Positions 16,821-26,517 are shown, numbered from the stretch's first letter. The stretch: 64,000 bases of DNA from Constrictibacter sp. MBR-5 (GCF_040549485.1 NZ_JBEPTK010000001.1:372001-436000), one strand, 5' to 3'. Notes: generated by a model not told the origin, from the sequence alone. Program-made: numbers and translations.

Positions 16821-17345
16821 TCAGCTCCGCGAGGGGAAAATCCCCTGCAGCGCGATGATGAAGTTCACGGCCTGATAGGGGCCGCGAAGGCCGAAGCTCT
16901 GATTTCCGCCGGTATTGCCGATCGAAGTCGGTGCCAGGGTCCGATCCTCGTTCGCGTTCGGTGCGGCATAGACCGGCATTTCCGGTCCGGTCAGCGCCAG
17001 CATGTTGCCCTGGGGCGACTGCTTGTCGGCAGCTGCCAGTTCGCCATGCATGCTGTGGCTGTGGGACGGCATTTCGTTGACCGTCAGCATATGCGTTTCG
17101 GCCCCGCCCTTCTGCCCGAGTTGGACCGGTGCCAGTCCGCCGCCGCTTCCGAAATGGACGGGTGCGCGGCCCCGGAGATCCGGAAGGGCGAACGTGGTGC
17201 GCCCATCGCCGCCATAGGTCGTACCGAGGATCGAGAACAGCGCGCTGTTCTGTGCGATCGACAACAGCTGTCCGTTACAGAACGCCCAGCCCCTTGGCTC
17301 GAAATTCCCGCCGAACATCATGATCTGACCAAGAAATGGCTCCAT
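16821..17345 (-). CDS. Phage tail collar domain protein (MdpB-like)
   Basis: A 174-residue protein starting MEPFLGQIMMFGGNFEPRGW with CNGQLLSIAQNSALFSILGTTYGGDGRTTFALPDLRGR, the classic tail-collar domain (here cited by its key residues: Gly-Trp, Cys-Asn-Gly, Tyr-Gly-Gly-Asp-Gly, Pro-Asp-Leu-Arg-Gly-Arg). SHSHSMHG near residue 97 and the C-terminal NFIIALQGIFPSR complete it. Such proteins occur in phage fibres and as free-standing 'microcystin-dependent protein' homologues in bacteria, where their role is unclear. There are no other phage genes. A good AGGGAGCAGG site precedes the ATG. It converges on the RiPP operon. Confidence 0.82.
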   Translation of the reverse strand: MEPFLGQIMMFGGNFEPRGWAFCNGQLLSIAQNSALFSILGTTYGGDGRTTFALPDLRGRAPVHFGSGGGLAPVQLGQKGGAETHMLTVNEMPSHSHSMHGELAAADKQSPQGNMLALTGPEMPVYAAPNANEDRTLAPTSIGNTGGNQSFGLRGPYQAVNFIIALQGIFPSRS

Positions 17346-17485
17346 GATCCTGCTCCCTTATTTTCCATCCCCGAGACGCTCGAAGCGTTGTTCGCCTGAG
17401 CAATTTTGTACATGCGCAGTGCGAAATATTCGTAATATGGTGCCGCAGGTTTGTCAAATACTCCGGCTCTTATGTCGTTAAACTT

Positions 17486-17815
17486 CTAGATAAATCCGCT
17501 CCGAATGCGACTCTGCCGACGACTCGCGGACCATTGTTCAAAGGCCCATCGACGTTCCATTGCGATATTCGCTCTACGGTCATCCGGCACCGCCTGCACG
17601 AACAGCCGCACCTTCGCCACGTTGTGCCGCGCGCGTCGGTGACGGTTCCGGCAAAGCCATGACCGAAGATACCCGCATGACCGTCGGTGCGGTTTCCCGT
17701 CGACGGGTCGCCGATCACCGCGTCCGGCGTGAACAAGTTCGCCGCAGCGTCGGCATCCGAGACGCTGGGCGCGGCGAACAGGGCATTGCCCCGTGCGCAA
17801 GCTGTCCTCGGTCAT
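17486..17815 (-). pseudogene. Frameshifted SnoaL/NTF2-like protein
   Basis: ATG at 17815 starts four bases after the stop of the upstream VOC gene on the same strand. MTEDSLRTG reads in one frame. The continuing protein-like stretch (NALFAAPSVSDADAAANLF, then TPDAVIGDPSTGN) lies in another frame, and near 17625 the plausible coding frame changes again (HNVAKVRLFVQAVPDD). The Ala-Asn-Leu-Phe-x-x-Asp-Ala-Val motif is typical of SnoaL/NTF2-like small enzymes. Two frame changes make a decayed gene likely; sequencing error is the alternative. Confidence 0.4.
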
Positions 17816-17819
17816 CGCA

Positions 17820-18221
17820 TCAGTTCCCGTGCTGCCAGCTCTTGAACACGAATTCGAGGCTGTAGCCGTCCGGGTCTCTGACCTGCGCCGCGTAGTAGCG
17901 GGGATCGTAGTGGAACTGCGGCCCGGGGGGATGGATCTCGGTCGCGCCTGCTGCGAGGGCTTCGGCATGGGCGGCATTCACCATTGCCTCGGAATCGGCG
18001 ACGAAGCCGACATGGACCGCGCCGGGTGCTGCCGCCCCCCGTCTCAACCAGAAGAACATCCGGCCGTTCACACCGAAGCCGTTGAGGTCGGGATGCTCCG
18101 CCGGGGCGTCTCTTCCGTCATAGTCGAGGCGGGCGGTGATCCCGAGGATCGGGAGCACGGTCTCGTAGAAGGCGACCGAGCGAGCGGTGTCGCTCACCGT
18201 GAGGAAGATATGATCGAGCAT
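17820..18221 (-). CDS. VOC-family (glyoxalase/bleomycin resistance-like) protein
   Basis: A 133-residue vicinal-oxygen-chelate protein with two beta-alpha-beta-beta-beta modules. MLDHIFLTVSDTARSVAFYE gives the first metal-site His, VHVGFVADS the second, and DPDGYSLEFVFK the C-terminal Glu of the family metal triad. The ATG at 18221 matches the family start; a longer open frame upstream covers the SDR remnant and is not used. The reaction is unknown. It is probably the first gene of a small operon with the decayed SnoaL-like gene. Confidence 0.85.
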   Translation of the reverse strand: MLDHIFLTVSDTARSVAFYETVLPILGITARLDYDGRDAPAEHPDLNGFGVNGRMFFWLRRGAAAPGAVHVGFVADSEAMVNAAHAEALAAGATEIHPPGPQFHYDPRYYAAQVRDPDGYSLEFVFKSWQHGN

Positions 18222-18231
18222 TTGAATCCCG

Positions 18232-18345
18232 TCAGATGATGTGGCCGCCGGCGAGTTCGGCGTTCTGGGCATTGATCCAGCGGTTGTCGTCCGACAGCAG
18301 GCTCGAGACCATGCAGCCGACATCCTCCCGTTCGCTGACGGTCCG
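18232..18345 (-). pseudogene. C-terminal fragment of a short-chain dehydrogenase
   Basis: Read on the minus strand, the frame ending in TGA at 18232-18234 gives SEREDVGCMV then SSLLSDDNRWINAQNAELAGG, ending HII. This is the SDR C-terminus (Glu-Asp-Val-Ala, 'LLSDDxRWITGQ', 'V-x-GG'). The Rossmann core and catalytic Tyr-Lys are missing. To the right lies a head-to-head AraC fragment, so the 5' portions of both genes appear lost together. Confidence 0.6.
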
Positions 18346-18388
18346 AGCACCGTCTGCCCGGCCAGCGGCGCCTCAAATCCGCCGCTGA

Positions 18389-18714
18389 GGCCTCCACAAG
18401 CGCGCCATCCAATGGATCGGAGAAAGCTTCGCCAGGCCGCTGCGCGTGGAGACCCTGGCGGAGCTGGCGGCACCCAGCATCCCCGTATCCCACCGTCACT
18501 TCAAGGCGGTGACGGCGCACAGCCCGCTCCAGTACCAGAAGCACGTGCGGATGCTGCACGAGCGATCCTTCCTGATCGCCGGCGAAGGCAACGCCACATC
18601 CGTTGCGTTCGGCGTGGGTTCCGAAAGCCCGACGCAGTTCAGTCGCGAATACGCGCGACAGTTTGGCCTGCCGCCACCGAAAGACGCAGCGAGACTGCGA
18701 GCCCACGGGCAATC
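18389..18714 (+). pseudogene. C-terminal fragment of an AraC-family regulator
   Basis: The frame from 18389 (just after an in-frame TGA) reads HKRAIQWIGESFARPLRVETLAELA, which includes the first helix of the AraC reader. SHRHFKAVTAHSPLQYQKHV and VGSESPTQFSREYARQFG are the two recognition helices (quoted in parts). The sensor domain is absent and there is no proper stop after the domain; the frame runs on into the tRNA. It resembles regulators often divergent from an SDR gene, which matches the SDR remnant next to it. Confidence 0.65.
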
Positions 18715-18816
18715 GCGGAGCCGATGGCTCGCGAGCGAGAACGGAAGTGCGGATGCAGAGGGAAATCGACGGTGTTCGGCGCCAGGTCGTTCGCCGAACC
18801 GGCCGCCGTCAGATAA

Positions 18817-18910
18817 TGGCGGAGGGAGAGGGATTCGAACCCTCGGTAGGGCTTTACAACCCTACGACGGTTTAGCAAACCGTTGCCTTCAGCCGCTCGG
18901 CCATCCCTCC
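18817..18910 (-). tRNA. tRNA-Ser(GCU)
   Basis: On the minus strand GGAGGGA...TCCCTCC form the acceptor stem, GGCCGAGCGGCTGAAGGC is the D-arm of a serine tRNA, the anticodon loop carries GCT (plus-strand 18874-18876), a long variable arm (GTAGGGTTGTAAAGCCCTAC) follows, and GGTTCGAATCC is the T-loop. Discriminator G and an encoded CCA end the gene. The 3' end faces left, towards the accessory segment. No displaced copy of this 3' end was found near the other edge of the segment. Confidence 0.95.
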
Positions 18911-19124
18911 GCAAGAGCGCCGTTTCTAGCGACCGGGCCGCCGCCCTGTCAATGGCGCTGCTGCCGGTCGGGGGCGCCGATCGGGCATCGTGCCGCGGCT
19001 GCCGGGCGGCGTGGAGGATTCTTCGAAAAAATGCGACTCTCCCCGGACGTTGTCTCAAAATTAAGGATTAACGGCCGATAGTGAGCATCGAAGACAGAAA
19101 CACTCGCTGATAGGGAGTACCGTC

Positions 19125-19376
19125 ATGGCCGTTTCCCTGCACAAGCCCGCCGCAGCCCTGACCCGCGGCACCGCCGACCTGCTGATCGACCTGGTCGAGA
19201 TCAAGATCGGCTGCATGGAGGTCTGGGACCGCGAGGACGCCCGCGAGTTGAAGGCGCTCGAGAAGGCGCGCTGTGAACTGGCCGCCATGCTGGGCCGCCC
19301 GGCGCCGCAGCCGGTCGCCGCCATGCCGTCCGCCCGCGGGCGCCGCCCCGCCGCGATGAGCCGCGTCGCCGCCTGA
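19125..19376 (+). CDS. Small hypothetical protein
   Basis: An 83-residue protein with ATG at 19125 and a TAGGGAG site seven bases before it. The middle (LLIDLVEIKIGCMEVWDRED, ARELKALEKARCELAAML) predicts an amphipathic two-helix unit, and the tail is Ala/Pro/Arg-rich. No family recognised. The clear ribosome binding site and codon use support a real gene. Confidence 0.6.
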   Translation: MAVSLHKPAAALTRGTADLLIDLVEIKIGCMEVWDREDARELKALEKARCELAAMLGRPAPQPVAAMPSARGRRPAAMSRVAA

Positions 19377-19394
19377 TCGGCGACGGTTCGGCGA

Positions 19395-19412
19395 CCGTCC
19401 CGCCCGGGACGG
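19395..19412. terminator. Hairpin between convergent genes
   Basis: CCGTCCC (19395-19401), loop GCCC, GGGACGG (19406-19412): a perfect seven-base GC stem between the small gene and the convergent GST gene. No T-run. Likely a bidirectional transcription end. Confidence 0.5.
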
Positions 19413-19449
19413 CCGCAGGTGATGCCGATCGCAGCCCTACCGATCCGGC

Positions 19450-20082
19450 CTATGCCGGCTTCGGCACGTCCATGCCGCGCTGCACCGCCGGCCGCGACCC
19501 CACCAGATCGAACCAGCGTTTGACGTTGGGGAAGTCGGCCCAGTCGATGCCGTGCCACTCCCACCGTGCGAACCACGGATAGGTGATCACGTCGGCGATC
19601 GAATAGTCGGCGCCCGCCAGATAGTCGTTGCCCGCCAGGCGCCGGTCGGCCACCCCGTAGAGGCGGTGCGTCTCGTCCGTGTAGCGCTTGACGCCGTAGG
19701 GCACCTTCTCGCCCGCCATGCGCCGGAAATGATGGGCCTGGCCGAACATCGGCCCCACCCCGCCCATCTGCCACATCGTCCATTCCAGCACCGGAACCCG
19801 CTGACGCATCGCCTTGGGCAGCAACGGGCTGTCCGTCTTCTCCGCCAGATAGATCAGGATCGCGCCCGATTCGAACACGCTGATCGGCGCGCCGCCGTCG
19901 GCCGGCGCATGGTCGACGATCGCCGGGATGCGGTTGTTCGGGCTGATCTTCAGGAAGGCCGGATCAAACTGCTCGTTCTTGGAGATGTTGATCGGGTGAG
20001 CCCTGTAGGGCAGCCCGAGCTCCTCGAGCATGATCGAGACCTTGCGGCCGTTCGGCGTGGTCCATGTGTAGAGGTCGATCAT
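19450..20082 (-). CDS. Glutathione S-transferase (YfcG/Nu-class-like)
   Basis: A 210-residue GST. The N-terminal thioredoxin-fold domain has YTWTTPNGRKVSIMLEEL, with the Thr-Pro-Asn-Gly motif of Nu-class/Ure2p-like GSTs, NNRIPAIVD with the cis-Pro, and FESGAILIYLAEK with the Glu-Ser glutathione-binding pair. The helical C-terminal domain follows with GADYSIADVITYPW. The Nu class often acts as disulfide-bond reductase on glutathione disulfide. The start fits family length. Monocistronic. Confidence 0.88.
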   Translation of the reverse strand: MIDLYTWTTPNGRKVSIMLEELGLPYRAHPINISKNEQFDPAFLKISPNNRIPAIVDHAPADGGAPISVFESGAILIYLAEKTDSPLLPKAMRQRVPVLEWTMWQMGGVGPMFGQAHHFRRMAGEKVPYGVKRYTDETHRLYGVADRRLAGNDYLAGADYSIADVITYPWFARWEWHGIDWADFPNVKRWFDLVGSRPAVQRGMDVPKPA

Positions 20083-20217
20083 CGTCGGCGTCTCCCTTCC
20101 CTGTCGGAAGACCCGTTGTAACCGCTGCGGCGGCCCCCCGGCCAGAAGTCAGCGCCCAGAAGCCGCCGTCCGGAAGCCAGCGTCCGGTAGAGAGCGTGCA
20201 GAAGCGCCGGCCCGCCG

Positions 20218-22332
20218 CTATGCGGCGGCCAGCCCGACGATCCGGTCCGCCGGCAGCGTCAGCGTGACGGTGGTCCCGACCCCGACCTCGCTCTCCAGCG
20301 AGACGGTGCCGCCGTGCAGCTCGATCAGGTGGCGGGTGAGCGGCATGCCGAGGCCGGTGCCCTTGGCGTTCATCGACCGGCCGCTCTCGACCTGCCGGAA
20401 GGCCTCGAACACCTTCGGGATGTCCTTGTCGGCGATGCCGATGCCGGTGTCGGCGACGATGAAGGCCAGCCCTTCCCGACGATGCGCGGCCGACACGGTG
20501 ACGCGGCCGCCGGCCGGGGTGAACTTGATCGCGTTCGAGACGACGTTCAGCAGGCTCTGCACGACCTTCTGCCGGTCGGCGCGGAAGGCGATCCTGGGTA
20601 TCCCGCCGAGCACGAGGTCGACGTCCTTGGCGGACGCCACGGGGCGGCACATCGCCAGGGTGCGGTCGACGCAGTCCTGCACGTCGCCGGTCTCCTCGTG
20701 CAGTTCCATGCGGCCCGCTTCGATCTTGGCGAGGTCGAGCAGCGAGTCGATCAGGGCGAGGAGATGCGTGGCACCGGAGTTGATGTCGCGGCCGTACTCG
20801 GCGTAGCGGTCGATCGCGTCGCGGCCGAAGAACAGGCCGCCGATCACCTCGGAAAAGCCGAGGATGGCGTTCAGCGGCGTACGCAGTTCGTGGCTCATGC
20901 CGGCGAGGAACTCGGACTTGGCCCGGTTGGCCCGCTCTGCGTCCAGGCGCGCCTCTTCCAGCGACGACTGGACCGCCTTCATGCGCGCCTCGTGCTCCGC
21001 CTCGGCGGTGATGTCGCGATAGACGGCGAGCACGCCCAGCCCAGGAATCGGCTGGCCGCGGCACTCCATCCAGCGGCCGTCGGCGAGGCGGCGGATATAC
21101 TGGAACCGCTCGGTCGTCCGGGTGATCTCCAGCCGGCTGCGGATCAGGTCCTCGATGTCGCCGGGCCCATACTCGCCGCGCCGTGCCAGGATCTCGAAGA
21201 AGCGGTGCGTCGGATCCGGTGCGGCGAAGACGTCCTGCCGGTCGACCCGCAGAATCGAGAAGAGCCGGTCGTTCCAGCCGATCATGCGCTGCTCGCCGTC
21301 GAACAGCTGCGTGCCGTCGGGAAGTGCCGCGAGGATGGCGTCGACGAGCGCTTTCTGGCGTTGCAGATCGACCAGCGACCGCCGCATCGACCGCTCCGCC
21401 GCCCGCCGTTGCCGGATCTCGCGCACCGTCTGGGCCGCAAGAAACGCCACGAGGCCCAGCAGGGCCCCGGCGAAGCTGAGATAGACGAAGCCGTTCGCCC
21501 GCCACTCGGCGAGCACTTCGGCCCGCGGCATCGACGCGTAGACCAGGAGCGGGTAGCGGGACAGGATCCTGTAGCCGACCAGCCGGACCTTGCCGTCCAC
21601 GGGGGAGACGACCGATCCAGCCCCCTCCGACGCGGCCGGCGGGCGACCGTTCAACAGGCCGCTGAAGTCTTCGTCGAACCTGGGCTCGCTGTGCGGGAAC
21701 CGCACGACGAGCCGCCCCGCCATCGTCACGAGGCCGATGCTGCTGCCTGCGGTCAGCTGGATGCGATCGTAGAGCTGCTGCAGATAGTCGAGGTCGATCT
21801 CGACCAGCAGGACTCCGGCGAAGGCGCCCAGCGCCGACTCCAGCCGACGCGACATGAACAGCCGACGCCGCCCCTCGGCGTGGTGATCCTCGGGATCGAC
21901 GAGCTTCAGTTCGATCGACGGGTCGGCGCGGTGGCGCTGGAAGAAGGCCTTCTGCGAGGCTTCCACATGCGCTGCCTCCAGCGGCGCGCCGATTCGCCGC
22001 TGCCGGCCATGCTCGTCGACGAAATGCACGGCACGCAGCTGCGGCAGCCGCTCCGCCGCGCTGGCGATCATCGGTTCGAGATCGCGCGCGTGGGGCTTGG
22101 TCAGCCCATGGTCACGCACGCTCGCCGAGGTCAGGTCGAGCAGATGCTCGACGGTCGCCAGCATCTGGTCCGCCTGCTGCTCCAGCACCAGGGCGACCCC
22201 TTCCACACGCCGTTCGCCCTCCGTCAGCGCGGCTTGGCGCGACTGGACGAGCGTCCACACCGCCAGGGCCACACACACGAGGCACAGAGCGACCACCACG
22301 GCGACGATGCGGACCGAACCGATAGGCCTCAT
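20218..22332 (-). CDS. Sensor histidine kinase with periplasmic Cache-like and PAS domains
   Basis: A 704-residue membrane kinase. A helix at about residues 6-28 and a second at about 280-302 flank a 250-residue periplasmic domain of dCache type. A PAS-7-like domain follows (LPDGTQLFDGEQRMIGWNDR). The HisKA motif has phospho-acceptor His481 in MSHELRTPLNAILGFSEV, and the ATPase domain shows NVVSNAIKFTP (N box), ADTGIGIADKDIPKVFEAF (G1/F box) and GTGLGMPLTRHL (G2). ATG at 22332 is preferred because the longer frame adds a non-membrane extension. No response regulator is adjacent, so its partner is unknown. Confidence 0.87.
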   Translation of the reverse strand: MRPIGSVRIVAVVVALCLVCVALAVWTLVQSRQAALTEGERRVEGVALVLEQQADQMLATVEHLLDLTSASVRDHGLTKPHARDLEPMIASAAERLPQLRAVHFVDEHGRQRRIGAPLEAAHVEASQKAFFQRHRADPSIELKLVDPEDHHAEGRRRLFMSRRLESALGAFAGVLLVEIDLDYLQQLYDRIQLTAGSSIGLVTMAGRLVVRFPHSEPRFDEDFSGLLNGRPPAASEGAGSVVSPVDGKVRLVGYRILSRYPLLVYASMPRAEVLAEWRANGFVYLSFAGALLGLVAFLAAQTVREIRQRRAAERSMRRSLVDLQRQKALVDAILAALPDGTQLFDGEQRMIGWNDRLFSILRVDRQDVFAAPDPTHRFFEILARRGEYGPGDIEDLIRSRLEITRTTERFQYIRRLADGRWMECRGQPIPGLGVLAVYRDITAEAEHEARMKAVQSSLEEARLDAERANRAKSEFLAGMSHELRTPLNAILGFSEVIGGLFFGRDAIDRYAEYGRDINSGATHLLALIDSLLDLAKIEAGRMELHEETGDVQDCVDRTLAMCRPVASAKDVDLVLGGIPRIAFRADRQKVVQSLLNVVSNAIKFTPAGGRVTVSAAHRREGLAFIVADTGIGIADKDIPKVFEAFRQVESGRSMNAKGTGLGMPLTRHLIELHGGTVSLESEVGVGTTVTLTLPADRIVGLAAA

Positions 22333-22405
22333 GCGGGTGTTGATCCTCCGGACATTCGGAGGGTTCGTACCAAAAGTCTGACAACACCACGTTAATGCGG
22401 GCGCG

Positions 22406-25400
22406 TTAGTCGGGCGAGCCGAAGCCGCCACCCCCCGGCGTCTCGATGACGATCACGTCGTCGACTTGCATCTGTGCCTTTCCCGCACCGCCCAGGTCGA
22501 TCGCTTCGCCGTCGCGGCGCAGGACGGTGTTCCGGCCGGTCCGTCCCGGCTCTCCGCCCTGCAGGCCGAACGGCGCGATACGACGCCTGTTGGACAGGAT
22601 CGCGGCCGTCATCGGCTCCAGGAAGCGAATTCTCCGCACGATCCCGTCGCCACCGCGATGGCGGCCGGCGCCGCCGCTCCCGCGCCGTATCGAGAATTCC
22701 TCGAGGATCACGGGGAAGCGCCACTCCAGCACCTCCGGGTCCGTGATGCGGGTATTGGTCATGTGCGTGTGCACGGCCGAGGCGCCGTCGAAGTCGGGGC
22801 CGGCGCCGTGGCCGCCGCAGATCGTCTCGATATACTGGTGCCGCTCGTTCCCGAAGGTGAAGTTGTTCATCGTGCCCTGGGACGCAGCCATGGCACCGAT
22901 CGCGCCGAGAAGGCTGTCGGTGATCATCTGCGACGTCTCGACATTGCCGGCGATGACTGCCGCCGGATAGACCGGCGCCAGCATCGAGCCCTCCGGCACG
23001 ACGATCCGGATCGGCTTCAGGCAGCCGTCGTTCAGCGGGATGTCCTCGTCGACGAGCAGGCGGAAGACGTAGAGCACCGCGGAACGGGCGACGGCGGTGG
23101 GGGCGTTGAAGTTGTTGGTCGTCTGCTGCGGGCTGGTACCGGTGAAGTCGATCACCGCCTCGCGCTTCTCCCGGTCGACGGTCAGCTTCACGCGGATGAC
23201 GGCGCCGTTGTCGGCCTCCCACGTGAAGCTGCCTTCCGGCAGCGTCTCCAGCACGCGCCGCACGCAGGCTTCGGCATTGTCCTGGACATGGCCCATATAG
23301 GCGTGGACGACGTCGAGGCCGAAGCTCGCCACGATGCGGCGCAGTTCCTGGACGCCCTTCTCGCAGGCCGCCATCTGGGCGCGCAGGTCGGCGATGTTCT
23401 GGTGGACGTTGCGTGTCGGCCAGGGCGCGCCGGTCAGCTGCGCGATCAGCTCCGCCTCCCGGAAGCGGCCCTGCTCGATCAGCAGGAAGTTGTCGAAGAT
23501 GACGCCTTCCTCGTCGATATGGACGCTGTCGGGCGGCATCGAGCCCGGCGTGATGCCGCCGATGTCGGCATGGTGGGCGCGGCAGCCGACGAAGAACAGG
23601 ATGTCGCGCTCGGCCGCGTCGAACACCGGCGCCACCAGCGTCACGTCCGGCAGGTGCGTCCCGCCGTTGTAGGGCGTGTTGACGCAGTAGACGTCGCCCG
23701 GCCGCATCGTCTGCCCACGCAGCCGGATCAGCGTCTTCACCGTCTCGCCCATGGCGCCCAGGTGGATCGGGATGTGCGGTGCGTTGGCGACGAGGCCGCC
23801 CGTCGGATCGAACACCGCGCAGGAGAAGTCCAGCCGCTCCTTGATGTTCACCGAATAGGCGGTGTTCTCCAGCACGGCACCCATCTGCTCGGCGATCGAC
23901 ATGAAGAGGTTGTTGAACACCTCCAGCATGACGGGATCGACCTGGGTGCCGATCGCGGCGGTGCGCGCCAGCGCCACGGCGCGGCGCGCGATCAGGTGGC
24001 CGCGGGCGTTGATCTCGGCGCGCCAGCCCGGCTCGATCACATTGGTCCCGGTCTTCTCCAGGATCGTCGCCGGCCCTTCGACCACGTCGCCCGGCTGGAG
24101 CGTGGCCCGGTCGTAGATCGGCACGTCCGCCCAGCCGCCCTGCCCCGCCCCCTGGCTCGCGAGATACATCGGCCGGTGCGCCACCGGCTCCGGCGGCCCG
24201 ACGCGGGTACCGGGCGGCAGTTCGGGTTCCTCCGCCGTGTCAGTCTCGCCGATCACCTCGACGGCAACCGCCTCGACGGTGTGGAGCTTACCCTCCATGA
24301 CGAAGCCGTAGCGCTGGCGGTGGGCCTCCTCGAAGGCTGCGATCAGCGCGGCGACGGCCGCCGCCGCCTCGGCGTCTTCGGGGAACGCCACGATCAGCGG
24401 CGCATCGGTGCCCTGATAGCGCAGGTGCACGCGGCGCTCGACGCGGATGCGCGTCTCGGGCACGCCCTGGCGGCGCATCTCGACGCGGCCGTCCTCGGCC
24501 AGCGCCTCCATCTGCGCCACCAGCTCCGGCACCACCTCGGGTGCCAGCACCGCCTCCACCGCCTGCTCGCGCAGCGCGCGCAGGTCGGCGAGGCCCATGC
24601 CATAGGCCGACAGCACGCCGGCCAGCGGGTGGACGAAGACCGTCGTCATGCCCAGCGTGTCGGCGATGGCGCAGGCGTGCTGGCCGCCGGCCCCGCCGAA
24701 ACAGCAGAGCGCGTAGCGCGTCACGTCGTAGCCGCGCCGGATCGAGATTTCCTTGATGGCGTTCGCCATGTTCTCGACGGCGATCCGCAGGTAGCCGGCT
24801 GCGACTTCCTCCGCCGTGCGGGCGTCGCCGCTCGCCGCCTCGATCTCGTCGCGCAGTGCCGCAAACCGTGTGCGGACCACGTCGGCGTCGAGCGGTTCGT
24901 CGCCGCCCGGCCCGAACACGCGCGGGAAGAAGTCCGGCTGCACGCGGCCGAGCATCACGTTCGCGTCGGTCACGGTCAGCGGCCCGCCGCGCCGGTAGGA
25001 CGCGGGACCGGGATTGGCGCCGGCGGACTCCGGGCCGACGCGATAGCGGCTGCCGTCGAAGAACAGGATCGAGCCGCCGCCGGCCGCCACCGTGTGGATC
25101 TGCATCATCGGCGCGCGCATCCGCACCCCGGCGACACGCGTGTCGAAGGCTCGCTCGTAGGCGCCGGCATAGTGGGACACGTCGGTCGAGGTGCCGCCCA
25201 TGTCGAAGCCGATGATCCGGTCGAACCCGGCCATGGCGCTGGCCCGCGCCGCCCCGACGACGCCGCCGGCCGGCCCGGAGAGGATCGAATCCTTGCCCTG
25301 GAAGAAGTGCGCGTCGGTCAGGCCGCCGTTCGACTGCATGAACATCAGCCGCACGGGATCGGGACCATCGGCACCGAGTTCGCCCGCGACGCGGTCGACA

Positions 25401-26065
25401 TAGCGGCGCAGGATCGGCGACAGATAGGCGTCGACCACGGTCGTGTCGCCGCGCGACACCAGCTTCATCAGCGGGCTGGTCTGGTGGCTGGCGGAGACCT
25501 GGGTGTAGCCGATCTCACGCGCGATCGCGGCGACCCGCGCCTCGTGCGCCGTGTGGCGATAGCCGTGCATCAGGACGATGGCGACGGCCCGATAGCCCTC
25601 TGCGAAGGCCGCCTCGAGATCGGCGCGGACGGCCGCTTCATCCAGTGGCCGGATCGTCTCGCCGTGCGGCCCCAGCCGCTCGTCCACCTCGATCACGCGG
25701 CCGTAGAGCATCTCCGGCAGTTCGATCTTGCGGACGAACAGCTTCGGCCGGTTCTGGTAGCCGATCCGCAGCGCATCGCCGAACCCGCGCGTGATCGCCA
25801 GCAGGGTGCGCTCGCCCTTGCGCTCCAGCAGGGCGTTGGTCCCGACGGTGGTGCCCATCTTGACCGCGTCGATCGCCGCCGCCGGCAGCGGCTCTCCCGG
25901 TGCCACGCCCAGGATCTCGCGGATGCCCTGGGTGGCGGCGTCGGCGTAGCGCTCCGGGTTCTCCGACAGCAGCTTGTGCGTGTGGAGGGTGCCGTCCGGC
26001 GCGCGCGCCACGACGTCGGTGAAGGTACCGCCCCGATCGATCCAGAACTGCCAACCGTCGGGCAT
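22406..26065 (-). CDS. Fused hydantoinase/5-oxoprolinase (HyuA+HyuB)
   Basis: A 1219-residue protein. Residues 1-680 are the HyuA half: [19 protein letters not shown] is the ASKHA-type phosphate loop, and [16 protein letters not shown] is the second. Residues 700-1219 are HyuB ([42 protein letters not shown]). The fused architecture is that of ATP-dependent 5-oxoprolinase, which opens 5-oxo-L-proline to glutamate; some fused members act on hydantoins, and reading cannot decide. The length agrees with family fusions. It is 73 bases upstream of the sensor kinase on the same strand. Confidence 0.9.
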   Translation of the reverse strand: MPDGWQFWIDRGGTFTDVVARAPDGTLHTHKLLSENPERYADAATQGIREILGVAPGEPLPAAAIDAVKMGTTVGTNALLERKGERTLLAITRGFGDALRIGYQNRPKLFVRKIELPEMLYGRVIEVDERLGPHGETIRPLDEAAVRADLEAAFAEGYRAVAIVLMHGYRHTAHEARVAAIAREIGYTQVSASHQTSPLMKLVSRGDTTVVDAYLSPILRRYVDRVAGELGADGPDPVRLMFMQSNGGLTDAHFFQGKDSILSGPAGGVVGAARASAMAGFDRIIGFDMGGTSTDVSHYAGAYERAFDTRVAGVRMRAPMMQIHTVAAGGGSILFFDGSRYRVGPESAGANPGPASYRRGGPLTVTDANVMLGRVQPDFFPRVFGPGGDEPLDADVVRTRFAALRDEIEAASGDARTAEEVAAGYLRIAVENMANAIKEISIRRGYDVTRYALCCFGGAGGQHACAIADTLGMTTVFVHPLAGVLSAYGMGLADLRALREQAVEAVLAPEVVPELVAQMEALAEDGRVEMRRQGVPETRIRVERRVHLRYQGTDAPLIVAFPEDAEAAAAVAALIAAFEEAHRQRYGFVMEGKLHTVEAVAVEVIGETDTAEEPELPPGTRVGPPEPVAHRPMYLASQGAGQGGWADVPIYDRATLQPGDVVEGPATILEKTGTNVIEPGWRAEINARGHLIARRAVALARTAAIGTQVDPVMLEVFNNLFMSIAEQMGAVLENTAYSVNIKERLDFSCAVFDPTGGLVANAPHIPIHLGAMGETVKTLIRLRGQTMRPGDVYCVNTPYNGGTHLPDVTLVAPVFDAAERDILFFVGCRAHHADIGGITPGSMPPDSVHIDEEGVIFDNFLLIEQGRFREAELIAQLTGAPWPTRNVHQNIADLRAQMAACEKGVQELRRIVASFGLDVVHAYMGHVQDNAEACVRRVLETLPEGSFTWEADNGAVIRVKLTVDREKREAVIDFTGTSPQQTTNNFNAPTAVARSAVLYVFRLLVDEDIPLNDGCLKPIRIVVPEGSMLAPVYPAAVIAGNVETSQMITDSLLGAIGAMAASQGTMNNFTFGNERHQYIETICGGHGAGPDFDGASAVHTHMTNTRITDPEVLEWRFPVILEEFSIRRGSGGAGRHRGGDGIVRRIRFLEPMTAAILSNRRRIAPFGLQGGEPGRTGRNTVLRRDGEAIDLGGAGKAQMQVDDVIVIETPGGGGFGSPD

Positions 26066-26124
26066 CGAAACCCCTCCCCTGTCTGAACCGGACCGAACTC
26101 ACGCCGCCTGGGACGGAGACCGGG

Positions 26125-26400
26125 TCACCCTTCCTCGGACGCGCCCGCCGGCGGACCGGCCATGCCGAGGGCATGCATGTAGAGGTCGAGCAGCGCCTCC
26201 TGCTCGTCGCGATCGGACGCGTCCATCTTCCTGATCTTCAGGATCTGGCGCATCGTCTTCACGTCGAAGCCGTTGCCCTTCGCCTCGGCGAAGATGTCCT
26301 TGATGTCGGAGGCGAGGCCGGCCTTCTCCTCCTCCAGCCGCTCGATCCGCTCGATGTAGGAGCGGAGCTGTTCCGCGGTGATGCCGTGCACGTCCGTCAT
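26125..26400 (-). CDS. gapR: GapR-family nucleoid-associated protein (DUF2312)
   Basis: A 91-residue protein almost identical in plan to Caulobacter GapR: ITAEQLRSYIERIERLEEEK, then DIKDIFAEAKGNGFDVKTMR and QILKIRKMDASDRDEQEALL. This family forms closed tetramers on overtwisted, AT-rich DNA ahead of forks and RNA polymerase, and helps topoisomerases. ATG at 26400 gives the family start with an AGGAGAG-type site; the frame open to 26487 adds a non-conserved leader. Confidence 0.88.
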   Translation of the reverse strand: MTDVHGITAEQLRSYIERIERLEEEKAGLASDIKDIFAEAKGNGFDVKTMRQILKIRKMDASDRDEQEALLDLYMHALGMAGPPAGASEEG

Positions 26401-26517
26401 GCGCTCTCCTGAACCGTCCCTGTTCCGCTCGCCCTGGCCCGCTCGCGGGCGCGCGACCTTATTCAGCGGCGCAGGACCGTGCAACATCGGCCTGCCGCCG
26501 TCGCGTCACGAACGCCG

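Noticed and set aside
16821-17345. Prophage
   Set aside because: Only one tail-collar-domain gene; no structural, lysis or integration genes around it.
18446-19081. Full-length gene covering the AraC fragment and the tRNA
   Set aside because: Homology ends near 18714 and the rest runs across the tRNA-Ser gene in antisense; the long frame is accidental.
22466-26086. 1206-codon open frame antisense to the oxoprolinase gene
   Set aside because: It mirrors the real gene in high-GC DNA, is Arg/His/Asp-rich without domains, and the opposite strand encodes a complete two-domain enzyme.
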